In this document: piece after piece, positions 1 to 7,895 of the stretch
Position numbering within the stretch: position 1 is the first letter of the stretch
How the letters are laid out: each line of letters opens with the position of its first letter
NCBI GenBank assembly: GCA_035286465.1
Contig: DATEDF010000070.1
Location: forward strand, 1-64,000
DNA: 64,000 bases
Direction: 5' to 3'
From: Fen-1231 sp035286465
Lineage (GTDB): Bacteria; Gemmatimonadota; Gemmatimonadetes; Gemmatimonadales; Gemmatimonadaceae
Position numbers and translations under genes: made by a program
Notes under the pieces: model-generated
Seen by the model: only the letters and a program-made list of their open reading frames with translations
What the model was told of the DNA's origin: nothing
Databases searched by the model: none

Positions 1-318
1 AACGGCGCGCGGAATGAGCTGCCCGATGACGAGCAGGAACAGCACGGCCAGGAGCAGGTCCCGGAGGAGGAGCTGCCGGTCCTCCAGGAGCCCGACGATG
101 GCCCCCATCGCGAAGACGACGACCGCGATCCCGGTACCCGCGGCGAGGAGCAGGCGCTGCGGGCGCTCGATGAACAGCGCGGCGGCGTGCGTTCCGGAGA
201 GCCGCAACTCGGTCCAGTGCCGGAGCCAGATGCGGCTCACGAACCGCACCGTGGTGGCCGCCGCCACGAGCCATGCCACCACGAGGGAGAGCGCCAGGAT
301 CAGTCCGAGGCTCGTCAC
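1..318 (-). CDS. CNNM/DUF21-type membrane protein, N-terminal part, cut by the window edge
   Basis: The reading frame starts with GTG at 318, inside the stop of the upstream gene (GTGA overlap), and stays open for 106 codons to base 1. The translated part has about three hydrophobic segments and a run GQLIPRAV, resembling the GE-x-x-PK motif of the DUF21 transmembrane domain found in CNNM/CorC-type (HlyC family) proteins. The CBS and CorC_HlyC domains, if present, lie outside the window. It is a tandem paralogue of the next gene and probably makes an inner-membrane protein of the magnesium/cobalt homeostasis type; the substrate is unknown. Confidence 0.65.
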   Translation of the reverse strand, partial: MTSLGLILALSLVVAWLVAAATTVRFVSRIWLRHWTELRLSGTHAAALFIERPQRLLLAAGTGIAVVVFAMGAIVGLLEDRQLLLRDLLLAVLFLLVIGQLIPRAV

Positions 319-1556
319 GCGGCGCCCTCCGTCACTTCGTGCCGACGCTCGAGCGACACACGCTCGACGCGGCGCCGCACGACGCGCTCCACCACGAGCC
401 GGTACTGCCCCACGGTGAACGACTCCCCGGTCCGCGGCACGCGCCCCACCATCTCGTAGGCCAGCCCGCCCACGGTCTGCACGTCGTCGCGCCTGAAGTC
501 CTGGCCCGTGAGGTCGCTCACCTCGTCGAGCGTGACCCGGGCCGACACGAGGAACTTGTCGTCGCTCTCACGGACCACGTCGGGCTCCTCGACGTCGTCC
601 TCGTCCCGGATCTCCCCGACGATCAGCTCGAGCACGTCTTCGAGCGTCACGAGCCCCGCCGTGCCGCCGTACTCGTCCACGACGATCGCGAGGTGCCGGT
701 GGGCGGCCTTGAAGTCCCGGAGCTGCGCGTCCACGGACTTGGTGCCCGGGATGAAACTGGCGGGCCGCACGAGGGAGTGCCACCCTCCCGCGGGCTCGGC
801 GCCCGCCAGGAGCCCTGGAAGGAGGTCCTTCGCGTAGAGAATGCCGACGACTTCGTCGAGCGTGCCGTCGAAGACGAGGAGCCGCGAGTGCCGTGCGGCG
901 CGGACACGCTCCACCACCTCGCTCCACGCCACGTCCTGCTCGATGCCGACGATGTCCACGCGCGGGACCATGATCTCCTGTACCGCGGTGTCGCCGAGCG
1001 CGAAGACACCTCGGAGGAGCACCGCCCCGTCCGCCGTCACGTCGGCTTCCGCCGCGACCGCCTCGCGGAACTGCTCGAGGGAGGCCTGCCGGTCCTCCCG
1101 ATCGGGTTCGGATGGTGGGAGGAGGCGGAGGAGGAGCGCGTCGCTCCACGCGCCGAACGCGACGACGGGCGTGAGGAGATTCTCCACCGCGACAACGAGC
1201 CGGGAGGCGCGCGCAAGGGCGGACGCGCCCATCGCGTCGCCCGCCGAACGCGCCGCGCTCTCGGCGGTGACGACCACGAGAATCCCCGCGACGACGACGA
1301 GCGGCGCGATCTGCTGCGGCGGCATCCGGCTCACCTTGAGCGCCGTTGCGGTGAGCGCGCCCGCGAGGAGCTGGGAGAGGATGCGGCCGAAGGCGAGCGC
1401 GCGATGCGTCCGCTCCCGCCGGTCGAGCAGCGCGCGCACGACCGGCGAGGGCCCCGGCTCGTCCTCATCCACGGCGAGCAGCGCGCCGTCGGCGAACGCG
1501 CAGCACGCCGCGGCCACGGCGGCGATCCCGGCCAGCAGGGCGACAAGGGCCGTCAC
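315..1556 (-). CDS. CNNM/CorC (HlyC-family) protein with CBS pair
   Basis: 413 residues from a GTG that overlaps the ybeY stop as GTGA; a longer start would run back into ybeY. About 175 N-terminal residues hold hydrophobic DUF21-like segments. A CBS pair follows (IMVPRVDIVGIE and then VDEYGGTAGLVTLEDVLELI, which is characteristic of CorC proteins), and the C-terminal 80 residues fit the CorC_HlyC transporter-associated domain. CBS pairs in this family sense adenine nucleotides and Mg. It is the fifth intact gene of the vanZ-aspS-phoH-ybeY run, a common bacterial arrangement for this family. Substrate is inferred from the family only. Confidence 0.85.
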   Translation of the reverse strand: MTALVALLAGIAAVAAACCAFADGALLAVDEDEPGPSPVVRALLDRRERTHRALAFGRILSQLLAGALTATALKVSRMPPQQIAPLVVVAGILVVVTAESAARSAGDAMGASALARASRLVVAVENLLTPVVAFGAWSDALLLRLLPPSEPDREDRQASLEQFREAVAAEADVTADGAVLLRGVFALGDTAVQEIMVPRVDIVGIEQDVAWSEVVERVRAARHSRLLVFDGTLDEVVGILYAKDLLPGLLAGAEPAGGWHSLVRPASFIPGTKSVDAQLRDFKAAHRHLAIVVDEYGGTAGLVTLEDVLELIVGEIRDEDDVEEPDVVRESDDKFLVSARVTLDEVSDLTGQDFRRDDVQTVGGLAYEMVGRVPRTGESFTVGQYRLVVERVVRRRVERVSLERRHEVTEGAA

Positions 1557-2005
1557 GCGGCCCTCGTCGCGAGGGCGCGCACGAGAAGCGTCTCCTGGCG
1601 CCGCCACATGGCCGACCGCTCGCGCGCCGCGCCCGCGGGATGGTCGTACCCGAGCACGTGGAGCACTCCGTGCACGACGAGGCGCACGACCTCCTCCCGG
1701 ACGCGCACGCCGGCCCGGCGCGCATTCACGCGCGCGACACCGGGCGCGATGTAGATATCCCCGATGATGGGCGAGCGGGGGCCGCGCGTGAGACCGAAGG
1801 CGAGCACGTCCGTGGTGCCGCGGCGTTTCAGGTGGCGGGCGTTCAACGCGGCGATGCGGCCGTTCGTGACGAGCGCGATCGAGAGGAGGGCCTCGCGCGC
1901 GCCTTCCGCCTCGAGCACGAGCCGGGCAGTTGCGGCGAGCCGGCCGGCCGGCACCGGCGAGCGCACGCCCACCGATGAGACCGCCACGAGCAGCGTCCGC
2001 CTCAC
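1553..2005 (-). CDS. ybeY: endoribonuclease YbeY
   Basis: 150 residues. The metal-binding signature HGVLHVLGYDH, with its three histidines, is near the C terminus, as in the UPF0054 family. YbeY is a zinc-dependent RNase acting in 16S rRNA 3' maturation and 70S quality control. The start is a GTG sharing GTGA with the phoH stop; a much longer open frame exists upstream but lies inside phoH. Direct coupling phoH-ybeY-CNNM matches the classic ybeZ-ybeY-ybeX cluster. Confidence 0.93.
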   Translation of the reverse strand: MRRTLLVAVSSVGVRSPVPAGRLAATARLVLEAEGAREALLSIALVTNGRIAALNARHLKRRGTTDVLAFGLTRGPRSPIIGDIYIAPGVARVNARRAGVRVREEVVRLVVHGVLHVLGYDHPAGAARERSAMWRRQETLLVRALATRAA

Positions 2006-2994
2006 CCGGCGTCCTCCTGTGACGCGTACGCCCGCACGATGTCGCGCACGAGACGGTGCCGGATCACATCCGTTTCCGTCAGGTAGTGGAACGCGATCCC
2101 CTCGATGCCCGTCAGAATCCGCTCGATCTGCGTGAGCCCGCTCTCCTCGCGCTTCGGGAGGTCCACCTGCGTCTTGTCGCCGGTGATGACCGCGCGCGAA
2201 TTCACGCCGAGGCGCGTGAGGAACATCTTCATCTGGAGGCATGTCGCGTTCTGCGCCTCGTCGAGGATCACGAAGGCGTCGGCGAGCGTGCGCCCGCGCA
2301 TGTACGCGAGGGGCGCGATCTCGATCACGCGCGTCTCCAGCGCGCGCTGCACGCGCTCGGGCGGCATCATGTCCTCCAGCGCGTCGTAGAGCGGGCGGAG
2401 GTACGGATCCACCTTCGCCTGCATGTCGCCGGGGAGGAAGCCGAGCGACTCCCCCGCCTCCACGGCGGGCCGGGCGAGCACGATGCGCCGCACCCGCTTG
2501 CGCGAGAGCGCGTCCACCGCCGCGGCGACCCCGAGGTAGGTCTTGCCGGTGCCCGCCGGCCCGATGCCCACGACGATGTCGTTCTCCGCGATCAGCCGCA
2601 GGTACGCGGCCTGGCCGCTCGTCTTGGGTTGAATGATCTTCCGGACGCCCGGAAGCACGATGCGTTCGGAGACCGGCGCCTCTCGACCGTTTTCCATGGA
2701 CATGCGGAGCACGTCGTCGGGCTCGAGCCTCGCGCGCTGCTTCGCGCTGTCAATCATGCGCTGCGCGATCGCCGCCGCCTTCTGCACCGCCGCCGCCCCG
2801 CCGGCGATGACCATCGCGTCGGCCCGAAGCGTCACGCGCACCGGGAAGAGCTTCTGCAGCTCCACGAGGTTGGCGTCCGCGACGCCGGCGAGCGTGAGCA
2901 GGTCGGCGCCCTCGGTCGACAGGCGCTCCGTCACCGACTCGGCGCCCGTAGCGCCCGCGGCGCCTGCGGCGCCTGCGGCGGTCCCGTCGGCCAT
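2002..2994 (-). CDS. phoH: PhoH-like ATPase (YbeZ)
   Basis: 330 residues. Walker A GIGPAGTGKTYLG at about 143-155 and Walker B VILDEAQN at about 242-249 identify a PhoH-family P-loop ATPase, thought to work with YbeY in RNA metabolism. The first 20 residues are a low-complexity Ala/Gly stretch encoded by a GC-rich repeat. A TTG lies one codon before the chosen ATG; the ATG shares one base with the aspS stop (TGATG), so translation is probably coupled. Confidence 0.92.
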   Translation of the reverse strand: MADGTAAGAAGAAGATGAESVTERLSTEGADLLTLAGVADANLVELQKLFPVRVTLRADAMVIAGGAAAVQKAAAIAQRMIDSAKQRARLEPDDVLRMSMENGREAPVSERIVLPGVRKIIQPKTSGQAAYLRLIAENDIVVGIGPAGTGKTYLGVAAAVDALSRKRVRRIVLARPAVEAGESLGFLPGDMQAKVDPYLRPLYDALEDMMPPERVQRALETRVIEIAPLAYMRGRTLADAFVILDEAQNATCLQMKMFLTRLGVNSRAVITGDKTQVDLPKREESGLTQIERILTGIEGIAFHYLTETDVIRHRLVRDIVRAYASQEDAG

Positions 2995-4781
2995 CAACTC
3001 CCCTCTCCCCGGAGGTGCAACTCGCGCAGCTCGTCCGGCGTGACTCTCCCCGGAGCGCCCTCGAACAGCGCGCGGGCGGCCGTGGTCTTCGGAAAGGCGA
3101 TCACGTCACGCAACGACTGGGCGCCCGCGAGGAGCATCACGATGCGGTCGAAGCCGAACGCGATTCCGCCGTGCGGCGGCGCGCCGGCGCGCAACCCCTC
3201 GAGGAGAAACCCGAAGCGGCGTTCCTGCTCCGCCGGGTCCTCCATGCCGAGCAGCGCGAACATCCGCGCCTGCACCAGCGGATCGTGCGTGCGGATGCTC
3301 CCCCCGCCCAGCTCGAGCCCGTTGAGCACGACGTCGTACGCGAGCGCCCGCCAGCGGTGAGGCGCGTCCGGATGGGCCGCCACGTCGTCGGGATTCGGCG
3401 ACGTGAAGGGATGGTGCACGGCGCCGAGCGCGCCCGTCGCGGGGTCGCGCTCGAACATCGGGAAGTCGGTCACGATCACGAAACACAGATCGCTGGCGCG
3501 CGCGACGCCGAGCCGCTCGGCGCACGCCTGACGCACGCGATCGAGGGCCGGGCCGGAGACGCGGTCGTCTCCCGCCACCAGCAGCGCGAGCGCACCCTCC
3601 TCCAGCGCGAGGGCCTGCTCGGCCGCCGGCGTCAGGAACTTCGCGAGCGGCCCGTCGTGCTTCCCGTCCACGCGCCTGACCCGGAGCAGCCCGGGCGCGC
3701 CAGCGGCTTTCGCGATTGCCTCGATCTCGTCCACCTGCTTCCGGCTCCACGCCGCGCCCCCGGGCACGGCGATGCCCCGCACGCGGCCGCCCTGCTCCAG
3801 CGCCGCCCTGGTGATCCCGAACTCCACGCCGCGAAACGCCTGCGTGTGGTCGGTGATCCCGAGGCCGTACCGCAGGTCGGGCCGGTCGGAGCCGTAGCGC
3901 TCCATCGCGTCGGCGTGCGTCAGCCGCTCGAAACGCGCGGGCACGTCGTGCCCGGCCTCCTTCCACAGCGCGCCGATCAACCCCTCGGCGAGCGCGAGGA
4001 CATCCTCCCGCGTGACGAACGACGCCTCGATGTCAATCTGCGTGAACTCCGGCTGCCGGTCGGCGCGCAGGTCCTCGTCGCGGAAGCAGCGCGCGATCTG
4101 GAAATAGCGGTCGAAGCCGCAGATCATGAAGAGCTGCTTGTAGATCTGCGGCGACTGCGGCAGCGCGTAGAACTCGCCGGGATGCACCCGGCTCGGCACG
4201 AGATAGTCGCGCGCCCCCTCGGGAGTCGGCTTGGTGAGGATCGGCGTCTCCAGCTCCAGATACCCGCGCTCGCTCAGAAAGCGCCGTGCGGTCTGCAACA
4301 GGCGGTGCCTCAGCAGCAGGCTCTGCTGCAGCTCCGATCGCCGGAGGTCGAGGTGGCGATGCCTGAGCCGCAACTCCTCGGCCGGCAGCTTGTCGCCCTT
4401 GCCGCGGGCCACCGGAATCGCCGGAGTCTCCGCGGGGCCCACCACGCGGAGCGACGTTGCGCGCACCTCGATCTCGCCGGTGCGCATGTCGGGGTTCCGC
4501 GTCTCGGGCGAACGCGAAACCACGGCACCCTCGACGAGTACGACGCTCTCGACGCCGACACCGGCGGCGGCGGCGATCACGTCGGCGTGCGCCCAGTCCG
4601 TACCGAAGGAGACCTGGACGATGCCCTCGCGATCGCGCAGATCGAGAAAGACGATCCCCCCGAGGTTTCGCGTCCGGTGCACCCACCCGCCCAACGTGAC
4701 GTGCTGCCCCGCGTGCGCGATGGAGAGTGAGCCGGCGAGATGAGAGCGGAGAGAGGTCGAAAAGAGCGAGGGCGATGTCAC
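2994..4781 (-). CDS. aspS: aspartyl-tRNA synthetase
   Basis: 595 residues, the normal size for the bacterial-type enzyme with an inserted GAD domain. It charges tRNA-Asp (or Asp and Asn if non-discriminating, which cannot be decided here). Visible are the N-terminal OB fold (GGWVHRTRNLGG), class II motif 2 around FRDEDLRADRQPEFTQID, and motif 3 GIAFGFDRIVMLL near the C terminus. The frame is open 366 bases further upstream but that part overlaps vanZ; the GTG chosen overlaps the vanZ stop as GTGA. Confidence 0.96.
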   Translation of the reverse strand: MTSPSLFSTSLRSHLAGSLSIAHAGQHVTLGGWVHRTRNLGGIVFLDLRDREGIVQVSFGTDWAHADVIAAAAGVGVESVVLVEGAVVSRSPETRNPDMRTGEIEVRATSLRVVGPAETPAIPVARGKGDKLPAEELRLRHRHLDLRRSELQQSLLLRHRLLQTARRFLSERGYLELETPILTKPTPEGARDYLVPSRVHPGEFYALPQSPQIYKQLFMICGFDRYFQIARCFRDEDLRADRQPEFTQIDIEASFVTREDVLALAEGLIGALWKEAGHDVPARFERLTHADAMERYGSDRPDLRYGLGITDHTQAFRGVEFGITRAALEQGGRVRGIAVPGGAAWSRKQVDEIEAIAKAAGAPGLLRVRRVDGKHDGPLAKFLTPAAEQALALEEGALALLVAGDDRVSGPALDRVRQACAERLGVARASDLCFVIVTDFPMFERDPATGALGAVHHPFTSPNPDDVAAHPDAPHRWRALAYDVVLNGLELGGGSIRTHDPLVQARMFALLGMEDPAEQERRFGFLLEGLRAGAPPHGGIAFGFDRIVMLLAGAQSLRDVIAFPKTTAARALFEGAPGRVTPDELRELHLRGEGS

Positions 4782-5161
4782 AAGGCGGCTTCCGGGCGAG
4801 CTTTCGACGAGAGCATCGTCAGGCGATACGCCGCCACTCCGACGAGCGCTCCCACGGCGTCGGCGAGCCAGTCGAACAGTTCGGCACTCCGTGTCGGAAT
4901 GAAGCGCTGGTGCCATTCGTCGGCCGCGGCGAAGAGCACCGCGCCGGCCAGCACGGCCAGCGCGAGCACCCACGGCGTCCACCGCGTGCGCGACGACCAG
5001 GCCGCGCGCACCGAAAGAAAGGCGAGGACCGCGTACATCCAGCCGTGAACGACCTTGTCTGTGCCCGGCGGCGCGCCGAACTCGGGCGGTTGCGGCCATG
5101 ACGACAACGCCACGATGACCCCGGCCCAGAGCACGGGGGGGACCCACCGCGACACGCTCAC
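4778..5161 (-). CDS. VanZ-like membrane protein
   Basis: 127 residues with about four hydrophobic segments. The pattern P-x-x-D-K-V-x-H near the first loop (GTDKVVHGWMY) and DEWHQRFIPTRSAELFDWLAD later are typical of the VanZ-like family, small inner-membrane proteins of unknown biochemical role named after the teicoplanin-resistance gene. It starts with a GTG overlapping the stop of the broken ptsN-like gene as GTGA, so it was probably the second gene of the aspS operon. Confidence 0.8.
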   Translation of the reverse strand: MSVSRWVPPVLWAGVIVALSSWPQPPEFGAPPGTDKVVHGWMYAVLAFLSVRAAWSSRTRWTPWVLALAVLAGAVLFAAADEWHQRFIPTRSAELFDWLADAVGALVGVAAYRLTMLSSKARPEAAL

Positions 5162-5426
5162 GAGACGAGGACGGCGACTTCTCCGTCCGTTTGACGGATC
5201 ACGCCCACGAAGTCGTCCGCGGTGCGCGCCGCCAGCAGCGCCTGGCGCCACTCGGGGTTGTGCATCACGTGAGCGATGTGCGCGAGCAGCCGCACGTGGT
5301 GACATTCGCGTCGGGCAAGGCGAGGCAGACCAGCTCGCGCAACAGACCGGCCTTGGAGTGGCTGCCGAGCGGAACGCGGACGCGCTCCGGCGGAAGCAGC
5401 TCGCTGAGCACCAGGAAGGTCTCCAC
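5158..5426 (-). pseudogene. PTS EIIA(Ntr)/PtsN-like remnant, internally deleted and frameshifted
   Basis: Two frames together read as the two ends of a PtsN-like protein. From GTG 5426, the N-terminal half (LSELLPPERVRVPLGSHSK, then LLRELVCLALP) matches the family start. In another frame, the last 45 codons (LLAHIAHVMHNPEWRQALL, then ARTADDFVGVI) match the family end and stop at 5158, overlapping the vanZ start as GTGA. About 60 residues between them, including the phosphorylated His loop (AIPH in the intact ptsN at 39586), are absent, and the 269-bp span is not a multiple of three. Read as a decayed gene; an assembly error is the main alternative. Confidence 0.6.
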
Positions 5427-5443
5427 GGGGGAAAAGTGGTATA

Positions 5444-5472
5444 AATATATGAAACACCGAGACTTGGTGGAA
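5444..5472 (-). promoter_or_regulatory. predicted sigma70-type promoter for the ptsN remnant-vanZ-aspS operon
   Basis: On the minus strand TTCCAC (5472-5467) and TATATT (5449-5444) are separated by 17 bp, in the only AT-rich patch of the divergent gap. The -35 is weak; the -10 is good. Assigned by position and consensus only. Confidence 0.4.
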
Positions 5473-5481
5473 GACGAATGC

Positions 5482-5511
5482 TTGCGGAACCTGCGCGAGG
5501 TCTGGTAAGAT
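5482..5511 (+). promoter_or_regulatory. predicted promoter giving a leaderless transcript for the barrel gene
   Basis: TTGCGG (5482-5487), an 18-bp spacer and TAAGAT (5506-5511). The ATG at 5518 is the seventh base after the -10 hexamer, which is where transcription would start, and no Shine-Dalgarno sequence precedes it. The mRNA is therefore probably leaderless. Confidence 0.45.
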
Positions 5512-5517
5512 AACCCT

Positions 5518-6414
5518 ATGTGGCGCCTGAGTTTTGCGCTCTGCTTGGCGTGGCCGGCTGTCGGAGTGGCCCAAGCCGGCTCCATTCCGGGACGCGATCT
5601 GCTCGCGTTTCCCCTGGCGCTGACGGCCGAGCCCGCCGCGCTTGGCACCCAAGCGGGCACGGGACTCTGGAATCCGGCCACCGCGGTGCTGCCCGCGGGC
5701 GCCCGATGGAGGCTGAGCGCAACCGCGATGAGCGCACCGACGGACGTGACCGTGGCGGCGCAGGTGGGCGCCGTGGCGGGCGTCTGGCGGCGCACGACAC
5801 TCGCCTTCACCGTGGCGCGGGCGGCAGTCTCGGGTCTCCTCCGCACGGATTCCGACCCGCAGGTTCTCGGCGACGACATCGCATACTCGACGCTCGTGGT
5901 ATCGGCCGTCGCCGCTCGGCGATTCACGCCGCACCTCCTCGCCGGTTTCGCCTTGCGCGTCCGGAATGGCCGCCTCGATGACCTGAGTCGCACGGGGCTC
6001 GCGCTCGACGCGGGAGTCGTCGCCGAGCACCTGGGGCCGCTCGACTCGCGCGTGGGCGTATCCTCGTTCCTGCTGAGCCCGGCGGCGGGTAGTCGCGAGC
6101 GCACGAGCGTGCTGGCCGCCGCCGACACGCGCGTCGCCGGCGCCGACAGCGCGCGTACCGTCCGCGCCGGCTACGCGCTCGAGCACACCGCCGGCCTATC
6201 CACGGAGGAGTTCATCTTCGCGAGCGCGCGCTGGGGCCGATGGGAAGCGCGCGGCGGGCCGGTGCGGACGACGATCTTCGGTGCCTCGAACTGGCGCGCG
6301 CGCTTCGGCATCGCCGTCCGGCACGCGTCCTACGTCGTGGGGATCGCGCGTGAGGAGAGCGTGAATGGGCTCGCGCCGACGTACTACTTCTCGCTGACTT
6401 CGGTGGTCCGATGA
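5518..6414 (+). CDS. putative outer-membrane beta-barrel protein (PorV/UPF0164-like)
   Basis: 298 residues. A signal peptide is visible (hydrophobic stretch then VGVAQA, cleavage near residue 20). After it comes a segment GTQAGTGLWNPATAV like the start of PorV/PorQ or FadL-type barrels, where a WNPA motif marks the first strands. The rest alternates short strands with polar turns and ends in an aromatic-rich strand (TYYFSLTSVVR), as expected for a barrel. No firm family assignment is possible. It overlaps rlmN by ATGA and opens a two-gene operon from its own promoter. Confidence 0.55.
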   Translation: MWRLSFALCLAWPAVGVAQAGSIPGRDLLAFPLALTAEPAALGTQAGTGLWNPATAVLPAGARWRLSATAMSAPTDVTVAAQVGAVAGVWRRTTLAFTVARAAVSGLLRTDSDPQVLGDDIAYSTLVVSAVAARRFTPHLLAGFALRVRNGRLDDLSRTGLALDAGVVAEHLGPLDSRVGVSSFLLSPAAGSRERTSVLAAADTRVAGADSARTVRAGYALEHTAGLSTEEFIFASARWGRWEARGGPVRTTIFGASNWRARFGIAVRHASYVVGIAREESVNGLAPTYYFSLTSVVR

Positions 6415-7475
6415 CGACCGCCGTTCGCACCAGCCTCCTCGACCTCGCGCCCGCCGATGCGGAAGCGGCCGTACGCGCGTTCGCGGCCGAGCACGGTGTC
6501 GCGCCGTATCGCGGCGCGCAGACCACGCGCCACCTCTGGGCCGCTCCAGCGCCCGCGTTCGAAGCGATGACCGACCTGCCGAAGGAGTTTCGTGCCCTGC
6601 TCACGGAGCGATTCGAGCTGCCGCGTCTGGCACTCACGGCGGAGCAGCGCTCGAGCGACGGCACGCGGAAGTTCCTCTTCACGCTGCACGATGGGCAGAC
6701 GATCGAGACGGTGGCGATCCCCGAAGAGGGTCGCGTGACGCTCTGCCTCTCCTCGCAGGCGGGGTGCGCGCTCCAGTGCGCCTTCTGCGCGACGGGGGCG
6801 ATGGGCTTCGGGCGCAATCTGCTGCCGCACGAGATCGCCGGGCAGGTACGGGAACTGGCGCTGCTCGACGAACCAGTCGTCGCGACGAACGTCGTGTTCA
6901 TGGGGATGGGCGAGCCCTTGATGAACTGGAAGTCCGTGGACGTGGTGCTCAGCATCCTGAACGGTCCGCGGGGCTTCGGCATCGGCGCCCGGCACCTCAC
7001 GCTCTCGACCGTCGGATGGCTCCCCGGCATCGAGGCGCTCGCGACGCGGAAGGAGCAATTCCGGCTCGCAATCTCGGTGCACGCACCCACGGATGCGCTG
7101 CGCGGCACGTTGATGCCGGTGAACGTGAAGTTCCCTCTGGAGGCGGTGATCGACGCCGCCCGGCGGTTCGAGCGCCGAGTCACTTTCGAGTACGTGATGC
7201 TCGGTGGAGTGAACGACCAGCCCGAGCACGCGAGGGCGCTTGCTCTCCTCGCGCTCCGGTGCCGGGCGTTCGTGAATCTCATTCCGCTGCACCCGGGCGG
7301 CGCGTTGGGCTTCACGCCGACGCCGATCGAGGGGATCGTGGCCTTTGCGCGCGCGATCCGCGCGCTCGGCGTGGAGACGGCGATCCGGAAGAGCCGCGGC
7401 CTCGACATCGCGGCCGCCTGCGGGCAGCTACGGACGGAGCGGCTCGCGCGGCGGCGTCCAGTTCCGGCCCACTAG
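6411..7475 (+). CDS. rlmN: 23S rRNA/tRNA adenine-C2 methyltransferase RlmN
   Basis: 354 residues. The radical SAM motif CALQCAFC (C119, C123, C126) is in the RlmN arrangement, followed by GMGEPLMNW. A second conserved cysteine (C343 in AAACGQL, equivalent to E. coli C355) resolves the covalent intermediate. The enzyme methylates A2503 of 23S rRNA and A37 of some tRNAs. The last 48 bp overlap, tail to tail, the end of the LytR_C gene on the other strand. Confidence 0.95.
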   Translation: MTTAVRTSLLDLAPADAEAAVRAFAAEHGVAPYRGAQTTRHLWAAPAPAFEAMTDLPKEFRALLTERFELPRLALTAEQRSSDGTRKFLFTLHDGQTIETVAIPEEGRVTLCLSSQAGCALQCAFCATGAMGFGRNLLPHEIAGQVRELALLDEPVVATNVVFMGMGEPLMNWKSVDVVLSILNGPRGFGIGARHLTLSTVGWLPGIEALATRKEQFRLAISVHAPTDALRGTLMPVNVKFPLEAVIDAARRFERRVTFEYVMLGGVNDQPEHARALALLALRCRAFVNLIPLHPGGALGFTPTPIEGIVAFARAIRALGVETAIRKSRGLDIAAACGQLRTERLARRRPVPAH

Positions 7476-7895
7476 GATGGTGAGGTCGAGAAAGTGCGAC
7501 GAGTCGGGCCGCTGCTCGACTCGCGCGCCGCGCATCGCCTTCGCGGCCAGCGCGGCCCAGTCCGCGTGCCCGGAGCGGTCGCGCACGATCGTCGTGTCCG
7601 CGCGCTCGTTCGTGTTGCCGAAGTAGACGACGTCGAACCCGGCATCGCGCAGCGCCAGCGTCGCCTGCCGGGCGAGGCCGCGCGCATCGGTGGCGTTGAG
7701 CACCTCGACGGTGATGCGCGTGCCTTGCGGGACGATGCGCCCGGCGGCGCCGCCGTCTGCGGTGCCGAACAGACGCGGCCACCCGGCGATCACGGCGGCG
7801 CCGCCCGCGAGGAGCAGCAGCGCGGCGAGGGCCCGGCGCAAGCGGCGCACGCGCCGCGCGCGCGCCGGCGGTGCGGCTACCGCACCGAGTTCCAC
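7428..7895 (-). CDS. LytR C-terminal domain protein, single-pass membrane
   Basis: 155 residues from GTG 7895 (a GTG at 7850 is also possible). A basic stretch and one transmembrane helix (ALAALLLLAGGAAVIAGW, about 25-45) precede a LytR_C domain beginning ITVEVLNAT, typical of this fold. LytR_C proteins have no known catalysis and sit outside the membrane. The preceding YqeK-like gene overlaps it by 19 bp, and yqeK-LytR_C pairs are common in related genomes. Its 3' end lies inside the 3' end of rlmN on the opposite strand. Confidence 0.75.
   Translation of the reverse strand: MELGAVAAPPARARRVRRLRRALAALLLLAGGAAVIAGWPRLFGTADGGAAGRIVPQGTRITVEVLNATDARGLARQATLALRDAGFDVVYFGNTNERADTTIVRDRSGHADWAALAAKAMRGARVEQRPDSSHFLDLTILVGRNWTPPREPLRP

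Noticed and set aside
273..1754. Long plus-strand open frames antisense to the CNNM and ybeY genes
   Set aside because: High GC leaves long open frames opposite real genes; composition is Arg/His/Glu-rich with no motif, and the opposite frames have clear domains.
4782..5147. N-terminal extension of aspS by 122 codons
   Set aside because: It lies wholly within vanZ in another frame, is Arg/Ala/Gly-rich shadow sequence, and the GTG overlap with vanZ gives the normal AspRS start.
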